A stretch of DNA of 64,000 bases from NCBI GenBank assembly GCA_963978545.1, contig OZ021731.1, positions 27,852,093 to 27,916,092 on the forward strand. The letters run 5' to 3'. Position 1 is the stretch's first letter. The number at the start of each line of letters is the position of its first letter. A model generated the notes under the pieces. It was not told the origin of the DNA, ran no database searches, and was given only the letters and a program-made list of their open reading frames with translations. The DNA is from Linyphia triangularis (taxonomy: Eukaryota > Arthropoda > Arachnida > Araneae > Linyphiidae). The translations under genes were made by a program, and so were the position numbers. Below are positions 24,301 to 34,976 of the stretch, one piece after another.

Positions 24301-25060
24301 TTTATAAGTTTGAATACTAGAAGTGTACCTGAAATGCACTTGGTAGTAGATATAAGCATTATTCATCTAATTTTGTGCAGTATTAATTGTAGAGCTTGTA
24401 AATGCTGGTCAGTACTTTTATAAAAAAAAAATTAATGTATAAAATGGTTGTACCTAATTTCGATTGTGTGTTTTTAAGCACTGTTGAAAAACTATTAATA
24501 GCTTTTCTGTAGACTTATGTATGATATACTCAAAACCGAACTGCTGTGAGAAAAAAAATGTCTGTATGTTGTTGAAAAGGCACATTTAATCTTTAGAAGT
24601 TGAATGAACTTTTTATTTTCTTTATACTGCACCACTCGACCGAGAATAAAATGCCAATTTTCAATTGAGGATTAAATATCAAAAACATTAATTCTTTGTG
24701 ACTACCTATTATTTAAAAATATAATGTAACAGTTCCATTTGATTTTTAAAGATTAAGACTTAGTGCCCTTTAACATAAAATTCATTATGCTTACTATGAT
24801 ATTCAGTACTTGTGTTTTTGGACATTTAATCCTCGAAATCCTTTATTCTCTGTAAGGATGCCAAATTGAACTCTCCTTTTGGATGCTTTGTTCTGCTTTT
24901 AGTCAAATTTTTCTTTATCTCAGGAAAATATTTCTGTTAAAAATGATTATTGTGATGAGAGCTTTGATATTGTGATAAGTTTCTGTAGTTCCCTGTAAAA
25001 CTCATTTTTGCCAAATGTAAAACTATACATAAATAAAATTGTGTTGAAAGTGTGAGTAAT
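21333..25060 (+). other. Downstream of TP53BP1: possible long 3'UTR, no gene seen
   Basis: AT-rich unique-looking sequence without a supported ORF and without the repeat families seen elsewhere. AATAAA hexamers follow the stop at about 21482, 21844, 23452 and 25031. The last is followed by a GT-rich stretch (TGTGTTGAAAGTGTG), a plausible cleavage region. Which hexamer is used cannot be told from sequence alone. The absence of obvious transposons over 3.7 kb, unusual for this window, fits a transcribed 3'UTR. Confidence 0.35.
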
Positions 25061-25469
25061 AATTTCGATACAAGATCTCTCAATTGCACAAATGATTTTA
25101 AAACAAATTGTTACTCAAAAGTTAAAAAACATTGTAATATTCACTAAACTTACGTAAAGGAATCTACATGAAAACCTTTATTTTTTTTTTACCAAATACG
25201 CATATTTTTCAATTTTCTTGCCATTCTTTAGGTTGATTTCAATTATTCGATTTGTAGTCTAGGTATAGTAGTACAGCGTTCTGAAGCATCTTGAATATCA
25301 TTTTATGAAATGGTGAATGCCCCGAAAGCAGAAAGTGCCTAAAACTGCGACGTACGTCGCAGAACAATCTTAAGTTTGGAACAAATGCCTGTGAGTGAGA
25401 AAAAGAATTTCACCTATGGGATGACATGTTCTGCAGAACAAAACGACTTTATTGTCCACCCTTCCCCTT

Positions 25470-25485
25470 CCCCCCCCCCCCCCCC
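25470..25485. repeat. C homopolymer (16)
   Basis: Sixteen consecutive C within a C/T-rich tract. Similar C-runs are at 18386-18398 and about 41875-41885. Many T-runs of 15-30 occur too, for example 1367-1397 and 41275-41298. Confidence 0.9.
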
Positions 25486-25667
25486 TCTTCAATTTTCTCG
25501 GAACAACATTTCCCCGAACTTCAGTTTCTTATAAAAAAACTCCCCGCGTTCATAGGGGGATCAATCACATGTCCGTTTCCCGTTCTGGAGCGCTTTTCTT
25601 GCTGAAAGTCATTGATAAAGTTACAAATTTTGAATGTATGCCTTGGTTTGAAAAATAATTTTTTCAT

Positions 25668-26215
25668 ACATGTGATTCTTCCGCGAATTAGCGGAAATTC
25701 GCGAATTTTTTTACGTGAATTAGCGGAAATCCGCGAATTCATCATCGGCTGAAAATCCCGTTATCCGCTAAAATTTTGGAATTAGATTAGATAAGTTTTA
25801 AAAAATATTCAGAAATCGTTTTGAAAAGTCAGCCTTTTCCTTCATTCCCTAAAATGTTTTATTTATTTCAACTGACGTGTCAAGGCCATTCGATCGACTT
25901 TCTTTTTTCATAAAAAGAATGCCCAGTGCGCTCGTTTCCCACTGTCCTTTTCCACTGTAGTTCATGACTTGTTTTAGTCTGAACTAACTTGGTTAAAGAA
26001 TAGTTAAACCGGTTTTCGATGCTGTTGCCTTTGTCACGTGGTCTTCATACATGTGATTCATCCGCGAATTTGTGGAAATCCGCGGATTGCATCAAAGTTA
26101 TCCATCATCCACTGAAAAACTTGTGTCAATTCTGAAAATAGATGTATTCAATTTTTTTTCGGAAATCGCATTGAAAAGTCTGCTTTCGTCCTTCATTCCC
26201 TTAAAATGTTTCTAA
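25668..26215. repeat. Direct repeat of about 170 bp
   Basis: A block starting CATACATGTGATTC then TTCCGCGAATT at about 25666 recurs at about 26046, and both run to TTCATTCCCT and AAAATGTTT. The spacing is about 380 bp. It is also rich in short inverted CGCGAATT / AATTCGCG words. It could be an undefined transposon next to family G; I did not find its ends. Confidence 0.5.
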
Positions 26216-26405
26216 TAAAAATCCTATTCAAATTCCAAGTCTCAAACTAAATTAAAAAAATGTATAAAATTTGGCAATTTATCGCCGTGTTTTGTTTTGT
26301 TTTTTGCGAGAAAGGTATTCTCACCAATTTGATTTTTTAAAAATTCCAGTGGATTGAATCTTGAATGCCAGATAATCGGACTTTTTCTGTATTTAACTAT
26401 TATTA

Positions 26406-28292
26406 CAGGGTGTTCAGTAGTTGGGAAATATACTTGAATTTTTTGCATCTCGGGAAAATCGTGGATTATGCTTGAAATTCGTATTAATGTTGGAATTTCC
26501 GGTTGAATTCAGAAATTTTCACTCCTCTTCAGTATCGGAAAAAGTCCTCTTATATCGGCGTTTTTCCACAATTTCCCCATTGATCTCGCGGATCGAAAGT
26601 AGTTTCTCCTTCCCTCAGAAATGTTCTCTTTAAACATGGTTCTATTCGAAGATTTTGACCGAAATTTCGAAAATGCGGGAGATCGATGGAATTTCCTGAC
26701 AAACACGAAATCTGCATACGTTTAAACTCCGCCAAACCACCGATGGAATAAATACTTTTCCTCAGAATTTTTCTTTAATATCATAGCTTCTATGTGCATT
26801 ATTTACGTTGATATGCGATGGACATTTTGCTGAATGTTACGGTGATGAAATGGCCGTTTTCCCGTGATTATGGCGGACTCTATCGCTGAGAATTACGTTG
26901 TTGCATGATGATAAATTTTGTCTGTAATTCGGATTTCCGCTCTTTTCTTATTAAAATTTCGATTATTCTTGAGATCGATACAAATCTATATTACAATCTT
27001 ATTGAGCTTGCTAGCAAATCTGACAGCCATGGATGTTATGTGCGTTCAGACTTCCTCAAACCTCCGATGTAATGGCCAATTTTTCTACAGATTACCAATC
27101 CCTATCACCATTATTTACGTTGGTGTATGGTACTTAGTTGCGCTGACTTAAGGTCTGTATTTACAATAAATATCGGGCAATATCGTCGAAATTTACGTTG
27201 TTGTGGTGTTAATTTTTTCCGATTGTTGCGTTAATGTAATTACTCGGATTTTCGCCGATGCGGTGGCCGCTATCGCCGATATTTACTTTGGAGTAATGGT
27301 AATTTTCAAGCCGTTTTAATAGTAGATTTTGCGAAATTTGCTGCCCTCTTTAGGTGTCATTCGCCTAGGTTTCCGGTGATGTGATAGCCGCTATGCCCGT
27401 GATTAGTGTTTGTGTGAAGATCAGTTTTGCCTTTTGATTTGAATATATACAGAATTACTAAGATTTTAATTTAATTTTGGGCAAAAAATTCGACCCAATT
27501 GTCCAATTTTACTGTATATTCTTATTTATAATTGCAATTTTAACTGCTATAATATATAAAATAATGTATTTTATCATATAAAAAAAAAATATATATTATT
27601 TTTATCTAGAGCCATTAATAATAGTCAAAAAGTTAAAGCATTTTTTTATATAATTGTTTAAAATTGGCTTTTTCAACTGTGGAAATTTGAAATTTTTTGC
27701 TTGGGTACTGTATTATGGTCTTGTAAGAATCTCCCTCCCTTAGTACTTATCAACAGAAATGTTAGTGACAAGCAATTGTTTTTTAAAAAAAAGCTAGTGC
27801 CAAAGTTAACTGAAAGAAAGAACTGCAAAAGTTGCAGTTTGCCTGAAAAAAAAGTCCTAAGTCTCAAACTATCCTACCACATTCGAATCTTACACTCAAA
27901 ATGAAGCTGTTTGTTCCAATGCAGCTGATGCTTAGCACAAACTATTAAAGTGTACACCTAGTAACATTACCTGTGTTTTTTGTCTGCTTAGATTTAGACC
28001 TTCATATTTATGACTAGGTAAACTATCTTGTATCTTTTTTTTTTCTCAGTCTCAAGTTTGAGCCTTTAAAAAATCCTCTCTTCCTATTTTCAATATAACA
28101 ACCCAATTCTTTTCTGATAAGCCATTTCTTATTTTCATACAATTTTTCTAATTTCTAAAATTAGTTCAGCACACTACTAAGTGGGGTATACTTTTATACT
28201 GGAAAATATATGGATAATTGGTCGCAAGAGGGGTCCTTGAACGTTTTTTGATGATGCTTGAATTTTTATTAGAAATTTTGCTGGACACCCTC
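26406..28292. mobile_element. CAGGG-terminated DNA transposon with internal satellite (family G)
   Basis: Starts CAGGGTGTTCAGTAGTTGGG and ends GCTGGACACCCTC. Perfect 5-bp duplication TATTA (26401-26405 and 28293-28297). Positions about 26800-27410 carry the same degenerate CGCCGATATTTACG / TGATGGTCATTTTC repeats as family F. Both share a block after the array (GTTTTGCCTTTTGATTTGAA at about 27422; a close match at about 5090). No transposase frame. Confidence 0.82.
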
Positions 28293-28769
28293 TATTATAA
28301 TTTCTGAATGTGTACAAAAACATTTAAGTCAAGTTAAATTTTCCAGTTATGATTAATACATGAACACAGTTGTCTTTATTTAATTATTGTGTGCGTGTCA
28401 ATCACAATGAGACGTGGTTGTTGTAGAGTTAATAATTGAAATCAATCTTATATCCAAAATTTAACTAAAATTTGTATTGAATTTTGTGCGCTAATATATG
28501 TTTTTGTGTATTATGCTGTAAAATGACGAAAAATATTTCAGCTAATTTTTTGCTTGACTAATCACATGTATGTTTTTTTTGTCATTGTCAGTTTGCAATA
28601 AATGAGTAGTATTAATTGTATGGGTTTTTTCTTTTGTCATAATGGAACTTTTGAAAAAATGTCTGCAGAACATTTGTAACTGTCAAAAGTCCCGTTGCAG
28701 AACATTATTCTGCTTCTGGGGTGAATGCTACACCAGAGTCAAGTCACGTTACGACATCGGAGTCTTCAA

Positions 28770-28845
28770 CCAACATGTTGATATGTTTGGCGCAACTTAG
28801 CCTATCTTGGCTCTTGTGCCATTAAAATCCATACAACCAACCAAT
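28770..28845 (+). repeat. Possible 3' tail of a non-LTR element
   Basis: TTTGGCGCAACTTAGCC, then CTCTTGTGCCATTAAAATCC, then an ACCAACCA-type simple repeat. GC-richer than its surroundings and organised like a LINE or SINE 3' end with a short tandem tail. I recall similar tails in arachnid repeats but cannot verify that. Confidence 0.35.
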
Positions 28846-29836
28846 ATGTTGATTGGAGAGATGATCGTGTCAATTCAACATATCTCCTAACCTAACACTC
28901 TCAAAATTAAATAAAATTTGGAGTTTATAAAAAAAGGACTAACTGTCCAAAATAAGAGCTAAATCTCAATTGATATTTAAAATATGCAATTGATTTTTAA
29001 AATATGCAACTTATTTTTATGTAACACATTAATTTTTGAAAAGCAATGTTGCAATTTGACCTTGAATATTTGGTAAAAAATATTTTAGATTTTTTTTTTA
29101 AATAAATACGCTTATTAAAATTTTTTTGCAATATCTCTAAAATTCCTATGACTTCAGTAACTTCTAATTTAACTACTTGTTTTATTCCAAAGTAAATTTT
29201 TTACTAAAAAAAGTAATTTATTTTCAGGAACTTGTATTATTTCCTGGTTCAATAAAAAAAAAATCAACTCTTTCATTGAAGATACAAGAGTTAATTTATG
29301 TACCAGTCAAGTAAGCAATTGGAGAATTTTAATCGTTAAGTCATTTGATAACTGATCGTGTGGATTCACATGTTACCATTGACTGGCATGAGAGATGGTA
29401 TGCTGATTGGAAGGCATTGATTCATGCCAATTTTTTCTTTACATCAGCAACTGGAACAATCCAGCTTTTAAGCGAGCATTATGTCGCCAGTCAGTGGTTG
29501 TGGTAGAGAGCGGTTGTAGTTGGTCGACACCTGCAAATAAAAAAATTTTAACCCACTGGAGCTGAGTACTTCTCTAGTGACTACCATGAAGAGTTGTCAC
29601 TGTGCTAAGTGTTGGCATCTAATGACTGATAACCTCAACTGGTAACATGTAAAAATTATTTGATATGGAATTTCATTGATTAATTGTTCTGTAAATATAA
29701 AATGGAAACTCAAGATAATATCTAACAAGAATAGAGCTATAATTTTCTGTGGCAATATATATATGTGACGTATAAAGTAGCCATGTTTGATCACGCAAGA
29801 CGAATTAGTCACCAAGCATGCATCGGGAGAGGTTAA

Positions 29837-30040
29837 CCCTTTGCACTCCAGGCCTTTTTCGCGCGGAGGAATCAGCGACTCGAGACATTTTAGGTTCGGT
29901 TGGTGTTTATGGATTTGCTTCATAGAAACTAAACACAGTCATTGGCCTTGCATCGAATTTCTCCATCACACCTAATGGTCCTCTCGTGGTTTGGCATCCA
30001 ATAGTGTGGCGCCTGAGAGGCGCCACTGGAGTGCAAAGGG
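29837..30040. mobile_element. piggyBac-like MITE
   Basis: Inverted ends CCCTTTGCACTCCAG and TGGAGTGCAAAGGG, with TTAA on the left (29833-29836) and TTGA, one base off, on the right. A perfect 9-bp hairpin GTGGCGCCT/AGGCGCCAC is at 30006-30026. 204 bp and noncoding. Intergenic, between TP53BP1 and MITD1. Confidence 0.8.
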
Positions 30041-30046
30041 TTGAAT

Positions 30047-33000
30047 ACAAATGTTAAGTCATTTCAATTGTGTAAAAATTAAAGAGTAGTTTTTCAAATT
30101 TCAGTACAAAAAGAATATTTATTCTTATATAAAAACCGATCGAATTAGTAATTACAATTTGATTATTAAATATTTCTTGAAGATAAGATAAAAAATAGTG
30201 CTTGAAATATAATATTTTGAATTGATAAAAGGCATATTTTGCAGTCAGAAACGAGAGGGTTTTTATATATATATATTCATGATTTCAAAAACTATAACAA
30301 CATTTTTTTTATTTTTTGAAAAATCCAATCACTATTTTCTTTAATAAATAATCAATGCAAGATAAATTTCTTCAGCAATTTGTGGTGACAGAAAATGTGA
30401 AAATCTTTAATAAAACATTAAATATGGTAAATTATTTCCCATCTTCCAAAGTAGTGATCAAACCAATATCTACACAAATAGAAGCAAAAAAAAATTAACT
30501 TTATTTTTATTAGCTAATAAAGCTTGTGAAATAAGTTATTTAAATTTTTTATAAGTAATTTGTAACTAAGTTGTTCATAATAACTTCATTTTTATCTAGT
30601 TATTTTTTGCATGATAAATTGTAACCAGTCACTTTTAAATAAAATAACTGACCATAATTTGAAAATACCTTTAAATTCTAATATTGTGAAATTAAAACCA
30701 AGTCAAGCAAACTTCCCAAAGATACAAAATTTAAAGTTCTACTTTTGTTAAAAAATGTAAAAACCTTGATTTTTGCAACTGTGTATTTGAAAAATCAAAT
30801 GAGTCGGAAAATATGAAATTGTGAAGAGTTCAACTTATATTACTTTTTTTGTATTTATTTTTTATAGAACTTGGGTTCTCCATCTCTTAGGCTCACTATG
30901 CTAGTGGATTGCTAATGCAATTCCTTGGTTCCTTTCACAATTTCCAGTCGCCTGTATTTCATTATTTAAGTTACTTTCAACCCTCTGCACATACCTTTGA
31001 AAAGAAATCGAGATATAAAACAAAAAAATATTCCCCATTTATTGTAATAGCCCAAAAAACTGCCAAAATTCAAATGAGACAAGAATAAAAAAAAAACTCG
31101 ACTTGGTACCAAAAGAAAAGTATGCAAGCAAAAAAAAAAAAAAACTAATACAAAAAGTTTTTCAATTGTTAAATATTAGAATTTAGTAGTTCAAAAATAT
31201 TTTTAGAAACTTTAAATAGTATCTGAAGAAATAAAATAGCTTATTAATTATATGATTAGTTTAATTAAATAAAAGATTGAGTTGTAAAATTTTTTATTTA
31301 TATTCTTTTTATTCTAAATCTGAAATATCTGTTCAATCATTATTTCTAAATTGAAAATAACGAAGTATCTTATTTTAAATAATTGAAAATTTAGCTCATT
31401 CAATTTCTGTTCTGGAGAACCTAACAAATATAGTAAACATGATATTTAACCAAATCCATGGCTGCTGTTAGGAATGCTACTTGGATTATGAAAATTAAAA
31501 ATAATGTACAGAAAAGTGGTATAATTCAGATTCACAGGAAATACTAATTGAAAAATTAAGGTTAAAACAAAAAAATTAACTGCCTTGTCACCTACACTCC
31601 CCTCCCGGAAAATAGTACTGCTGACACCCATGACTAAATCAATCATGAAAAATGGAAAAACACAAAACATTTACAGTTAAGTTTTTTTGTAGCCTGTAGT
31701 TCTATCAGTTAAAAATTTACTACTTAGTGCATTCGAGTAAGATATACAAATTGTGTGGGAAAAATTTCTAAAACATTAAAAATAGAAAACCTTAATTGAT
31801 AAACTAGGAAATGAATGTGGAATCGGTAAGAAGTCACCCCTCCCAAGATTGCTTTCGAGTTTCCTAATCAGCTTACTTTGGATTACATCAGGGTACGAAT
31901 TTGTATTGTTTTACGACCAGATGGTATTTTTTTTAATGATTTTAGAGTTGCCTGTAAGCATGTTGATAGACTGAAGGTATTTTTTAACACATGCACACAT
32001 TTTAACAGATTGACTCATTCACCAGCCACATTTAATTTTAAGCATGCTGAGTGGTATTCATATTTTGGTATTAGAAAAAGTTTATCTTAAATGTTTTCAT
32101 TGTGGAAGTTATTAAAAATTTAGGTACTTTTCCATTGGTGCCAAGTCTAAATGTTTATGGTTTGCAATAGAGTTGCTCTAGCAACTTTATAACAGTTTGT
32201 TATAGGAATCAAACGATTTGAAGATTGTTAAATGAGTTATCGTTGAAATTTGGCGGTTTTTATCTGGTGCTCGTCTAACAGAAGGAGTACCAAAATTTAT
32301 AAAAAATAAATTTTTTGAAGAGAAAGTTGTTTAAATTATGTTAATGAGTTATAAATATAGTTTAATAAAAATAAGTTCCTTTTTTATTAAAGAATGTTTT
32401 GAAAACATTCTAACTTTTAAAAATTACTGGATGCTTTGCCACTGGTGCTTACAACATTCACGATGTACTTTTATCGTTAAGTAATTTGTGTTACAATTCA
32501 TTTAAATGAATAACTTTTAATTGAGAATAGCACTCAGTTGTTTTCTATTTTGATTGTTGTTTCATGTAATACTTGCTACATTTGTTATGCAATACTAATT
32601 TTGGAGCCTACATATTAGCCTGTTAACCATATTTAGAAAAACCAAAAATCAGTTTTAGTGCATGTTTCCCAATGCCAAAATGAGGGATTCAATCCCTAAT
32701 GTTTCCAAAGTTTTTTGTGATATCACTGATATCAGTTGCGAGTGCTAAAGCCGTCTTTTGGCAACAGTTTTACCTTTCTGAAATTGGTCAACGGGATAAC
32801 AATGGCAATATTTATTGCATGTATGACTTCTGGAAAACAGGTTGACAAATGAAACTAATACTGTCTATACAAGAGATTTTGAAGATATTCTAAAAATTCG
32901 TTTATTATTCTTTAAAAACTATTTTATTCAAAAACAATGTAACCTTCTTAAAAGCTTTACTTGAAAACAATTGCAATAGCAAAAAATTCAATAAGTGAAT

Positions 33001-33460
33001 CACTGTAATATTCAATATGTAGATTTCTAAATCACAACCTTCAATTCAACACAGATTTTAAGTTAAATAGGATAATTTTACAGCTTCCCAGTTCTGCCAA
33101 ATTGAGTCGAATAAAGTCTAGATCAAATTAAAAACATAACTATAAAATAATTCGTAGCTGTCACAGGTAATCATGCACTTAAAAACAAACGTTATATTAT
33201 GACATTATATAATATTCAGAGTAAAAATACTTTTCCTTGACAATCCAATGCCACAATTAAGTATTTTATACTGTCCTGTCAATAATTCAAACAAGAAAAA
33301 TTACAGTTAACAAGTTGTGTAATGTCCTTGACAATTAAAAAATGTGTTCATAAACTTGAAAGCTTCTCAAATTGCACCCGATGAAAAAAATAACGTCTGT
33401 ATCATAAACTGGATCTTTAATACTTAAAATATTTGTGTGGTAATTAGAAATGCACATTGT
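30047..33460. other. Intergenic AT-rich DNA; nothing recognised
   Basis: No supported ORF, RNA gene or repeat boundary. The part nearest MITD1 (about 32800-33460) is presumably its 3'UTR; reverse-strand AATAAA hexamers occur at about 32809 and 32902. Confidence 0.4.
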
Positions 33461-34228
33461 TCATTGCTGTTTGTAGAAAATATCAACAGTAGTTTCATGA
33501 CATGGACGTAAATTTTGATCAGAAAATCCTAGAGAAAATTTGCTCACTGGCTTAAAGTAATCTAGTCCACGGCCTATCTTTATAACCCATCCACTATCAA
33601 GTCTTATTTCTCTGTCATGCAGAGAATCAGAGAAATTCACATCCAGAGATATATTATAAGTATTAAGACTTCTTCGTATTGCATCAAATCGATTATTTTG
33701 ATTGGCCTGATCTTGCTGATTGACACCTGTTAGCAAAACCACCCGCCTTAGGTTAGGGCAAAACCTCACTAAAAGTTCGCAGAAACTTAAGAAATTGTTC
33801 GCTTGATGCACAGTTCGTATGTAAGGGTCATCAATTTCCACATTTTTTATGCTTTTTTCGAGGTACTTGCTAAATAAAGTTTCATAGCCGAATCCCATAC
33901 CATCGCTTGGTATTTGAATCTGCTCATGGTAGTTGCCAGCATCTTTCTGTTGCTGGACAATTTCTTTGATTTTCTCCGCTCGAGTGATGTATTCACCAGT
34001 TTTTTGTCGTAGAACTTCTTGCTTTTTCTTATCCGGACTATTTTTGATAACGTCTATGAAGAGCTGTATGCCTTCTTGGTAAGATGCTAAGGCAGGTGCG
34101 TATCTTCCCTCATTGTCAAATTTGACAGCCCGGCTGATCACTTGTATCGCAGCCTGTTCCATACCATTCAACAAGGTTCCGTCAAACTTTTTGGCACACA
34201 TTCTGAAATTATGACTTTTTTTATACAA
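33461..34228 (-). CDS. MITD1: MIT domain-containing protein 1 (MITD1), single exon
   Basis: MITD1 binds ESCRT-III tails through its MIT domain and membrane through a C-terminal PLD-like domain, and stabilises the midbody during abscission. The 255-codon frame has an MIT helical bundle at about residues 24-95 (ISRAVKFDNEGRYAPALASY, then RAEKIKEIV) and the MITD1 C-terminal domain at about 110-255, with the hallmark strings HDREIRLDSGWVIKIGRGLD and LRPCHETTVDIF. Length is close to the 249 residues of the human protein. The start is uncertain: the outermost ATG begins at 34228, but a TTTCAG lies just before the second ATG (34201), so the first nine codons could be intronic, with a short leader exon upstream. 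A third ATG is at codon 23. The body has no introns, unlike the vertebrate gene. It is divergently arranged with ARIH1. Confidence 0.9.
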   Translation of the reverse strand: MYKKSHNFRMCAKKFDGTLLNGMEQAAIQVISRAVKFDNEGRYAPALASYQEGIQLFIDVIKNSPDKKKQEVLRQKTGEYITRAEKIKEIVQQQKDAGNYHEQIQIPSDGMGFGYETLFSKYLEKSIKNVEIDDPYIRTVHQANNFLSFCELLVRFCPNLRRVVLLTGVNQQDQANQNNRFDAIRRSLNTYNISLDVNFSDSLHDREIRLDSGWVIKIGRGLDYFKPVSKFSLGFSDQNLRPCHETTVDIFYKQQ

Positions 34229-34976
34229 TAAATAGATTATCAGTAAAATTACATATAGTACTTTTGTTTTTTACGTACAAAGCAATAACATAAACATTTT
34301 GAAACTGAAACAAACAAGTGTGTTATTAGAATTGGAGATTAGTTGTTTTGTAACCTGAACAGCAGAATACATGAACCTTGTATGTGGTGACGCCATAAAT
34401 TTTAGAGAATGCATGTATTTTTGCATTGTTAAAATAGTTTATCAAATAAATTCAAATCACTGCTTTAATAGTTATTTTCATTAATTGTTGGAGAAGAAGA
34501 TTAAATTTCTGTTCCATATTGAAGCTTCAATTTTCGAAAACCTATTATTGATACTCTAGAACCCAAATTTCAGAGAAACGTAATTTAATTGCAACGAAAA
34601 AATTAACAGTTGCGAGATTAGAATTTACCAAAAAATTTAAAATATTTTTGTTCTATTTCACTTACTCGTGTCCTATATACTAGTAATAATAGAAATTATG
34701 AATATTTCTTTGAGGCCTTGAACCCTTAAACAGAAGTCAGCACATCAGCTGATTTTCTATTATGTTTCGCTGGGTACGGATGTACTAAAAACAACTCCAA
34801 CTTCAACATACGTGACGTCATTGCAAAATGGAACGATGGCGGAGGGGATTTCATTAAATTGCTAGTTTTAGTATTGAATTAATGTCAAATTCAAATTTTG
34901 CTGTTGCACTTTTTTGCGTTCATTCTTTTCATTAATATTTATTCAGCTTGTTCTTTTGCTTATATTCCTCTACAAA
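34229..34976. promoter_or_regulatory. Candidate bidirectional promoter between MITD1 and ARIH1
   Basis: About 0.8 kb separates the start codons of two divergent housekeeping-type genes. A perfect palindromic CRE/ATF octamer TGACGTCA is at 34813-34820, and ATGGCGG, the core of a YY1-type start-site element, is at 34836-34842. Both are about 140-165 bp upstream of the ARIH1 ATG. No TATA box is placed convincingly. The motifs are seen directly; their function is inferred. The same octamer also occurs inside two transposons in this window (8867 and 61088), so the motif alone is weak evidence. Confidence 0.45.

Noticed and set aside
34914..34976. Upstream in-frame ATG for ARIH1 giving a hydrophobic leader
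   Set aside because: Ariadne proteins start with the acidic region; the ATG at 34977 has the better context.
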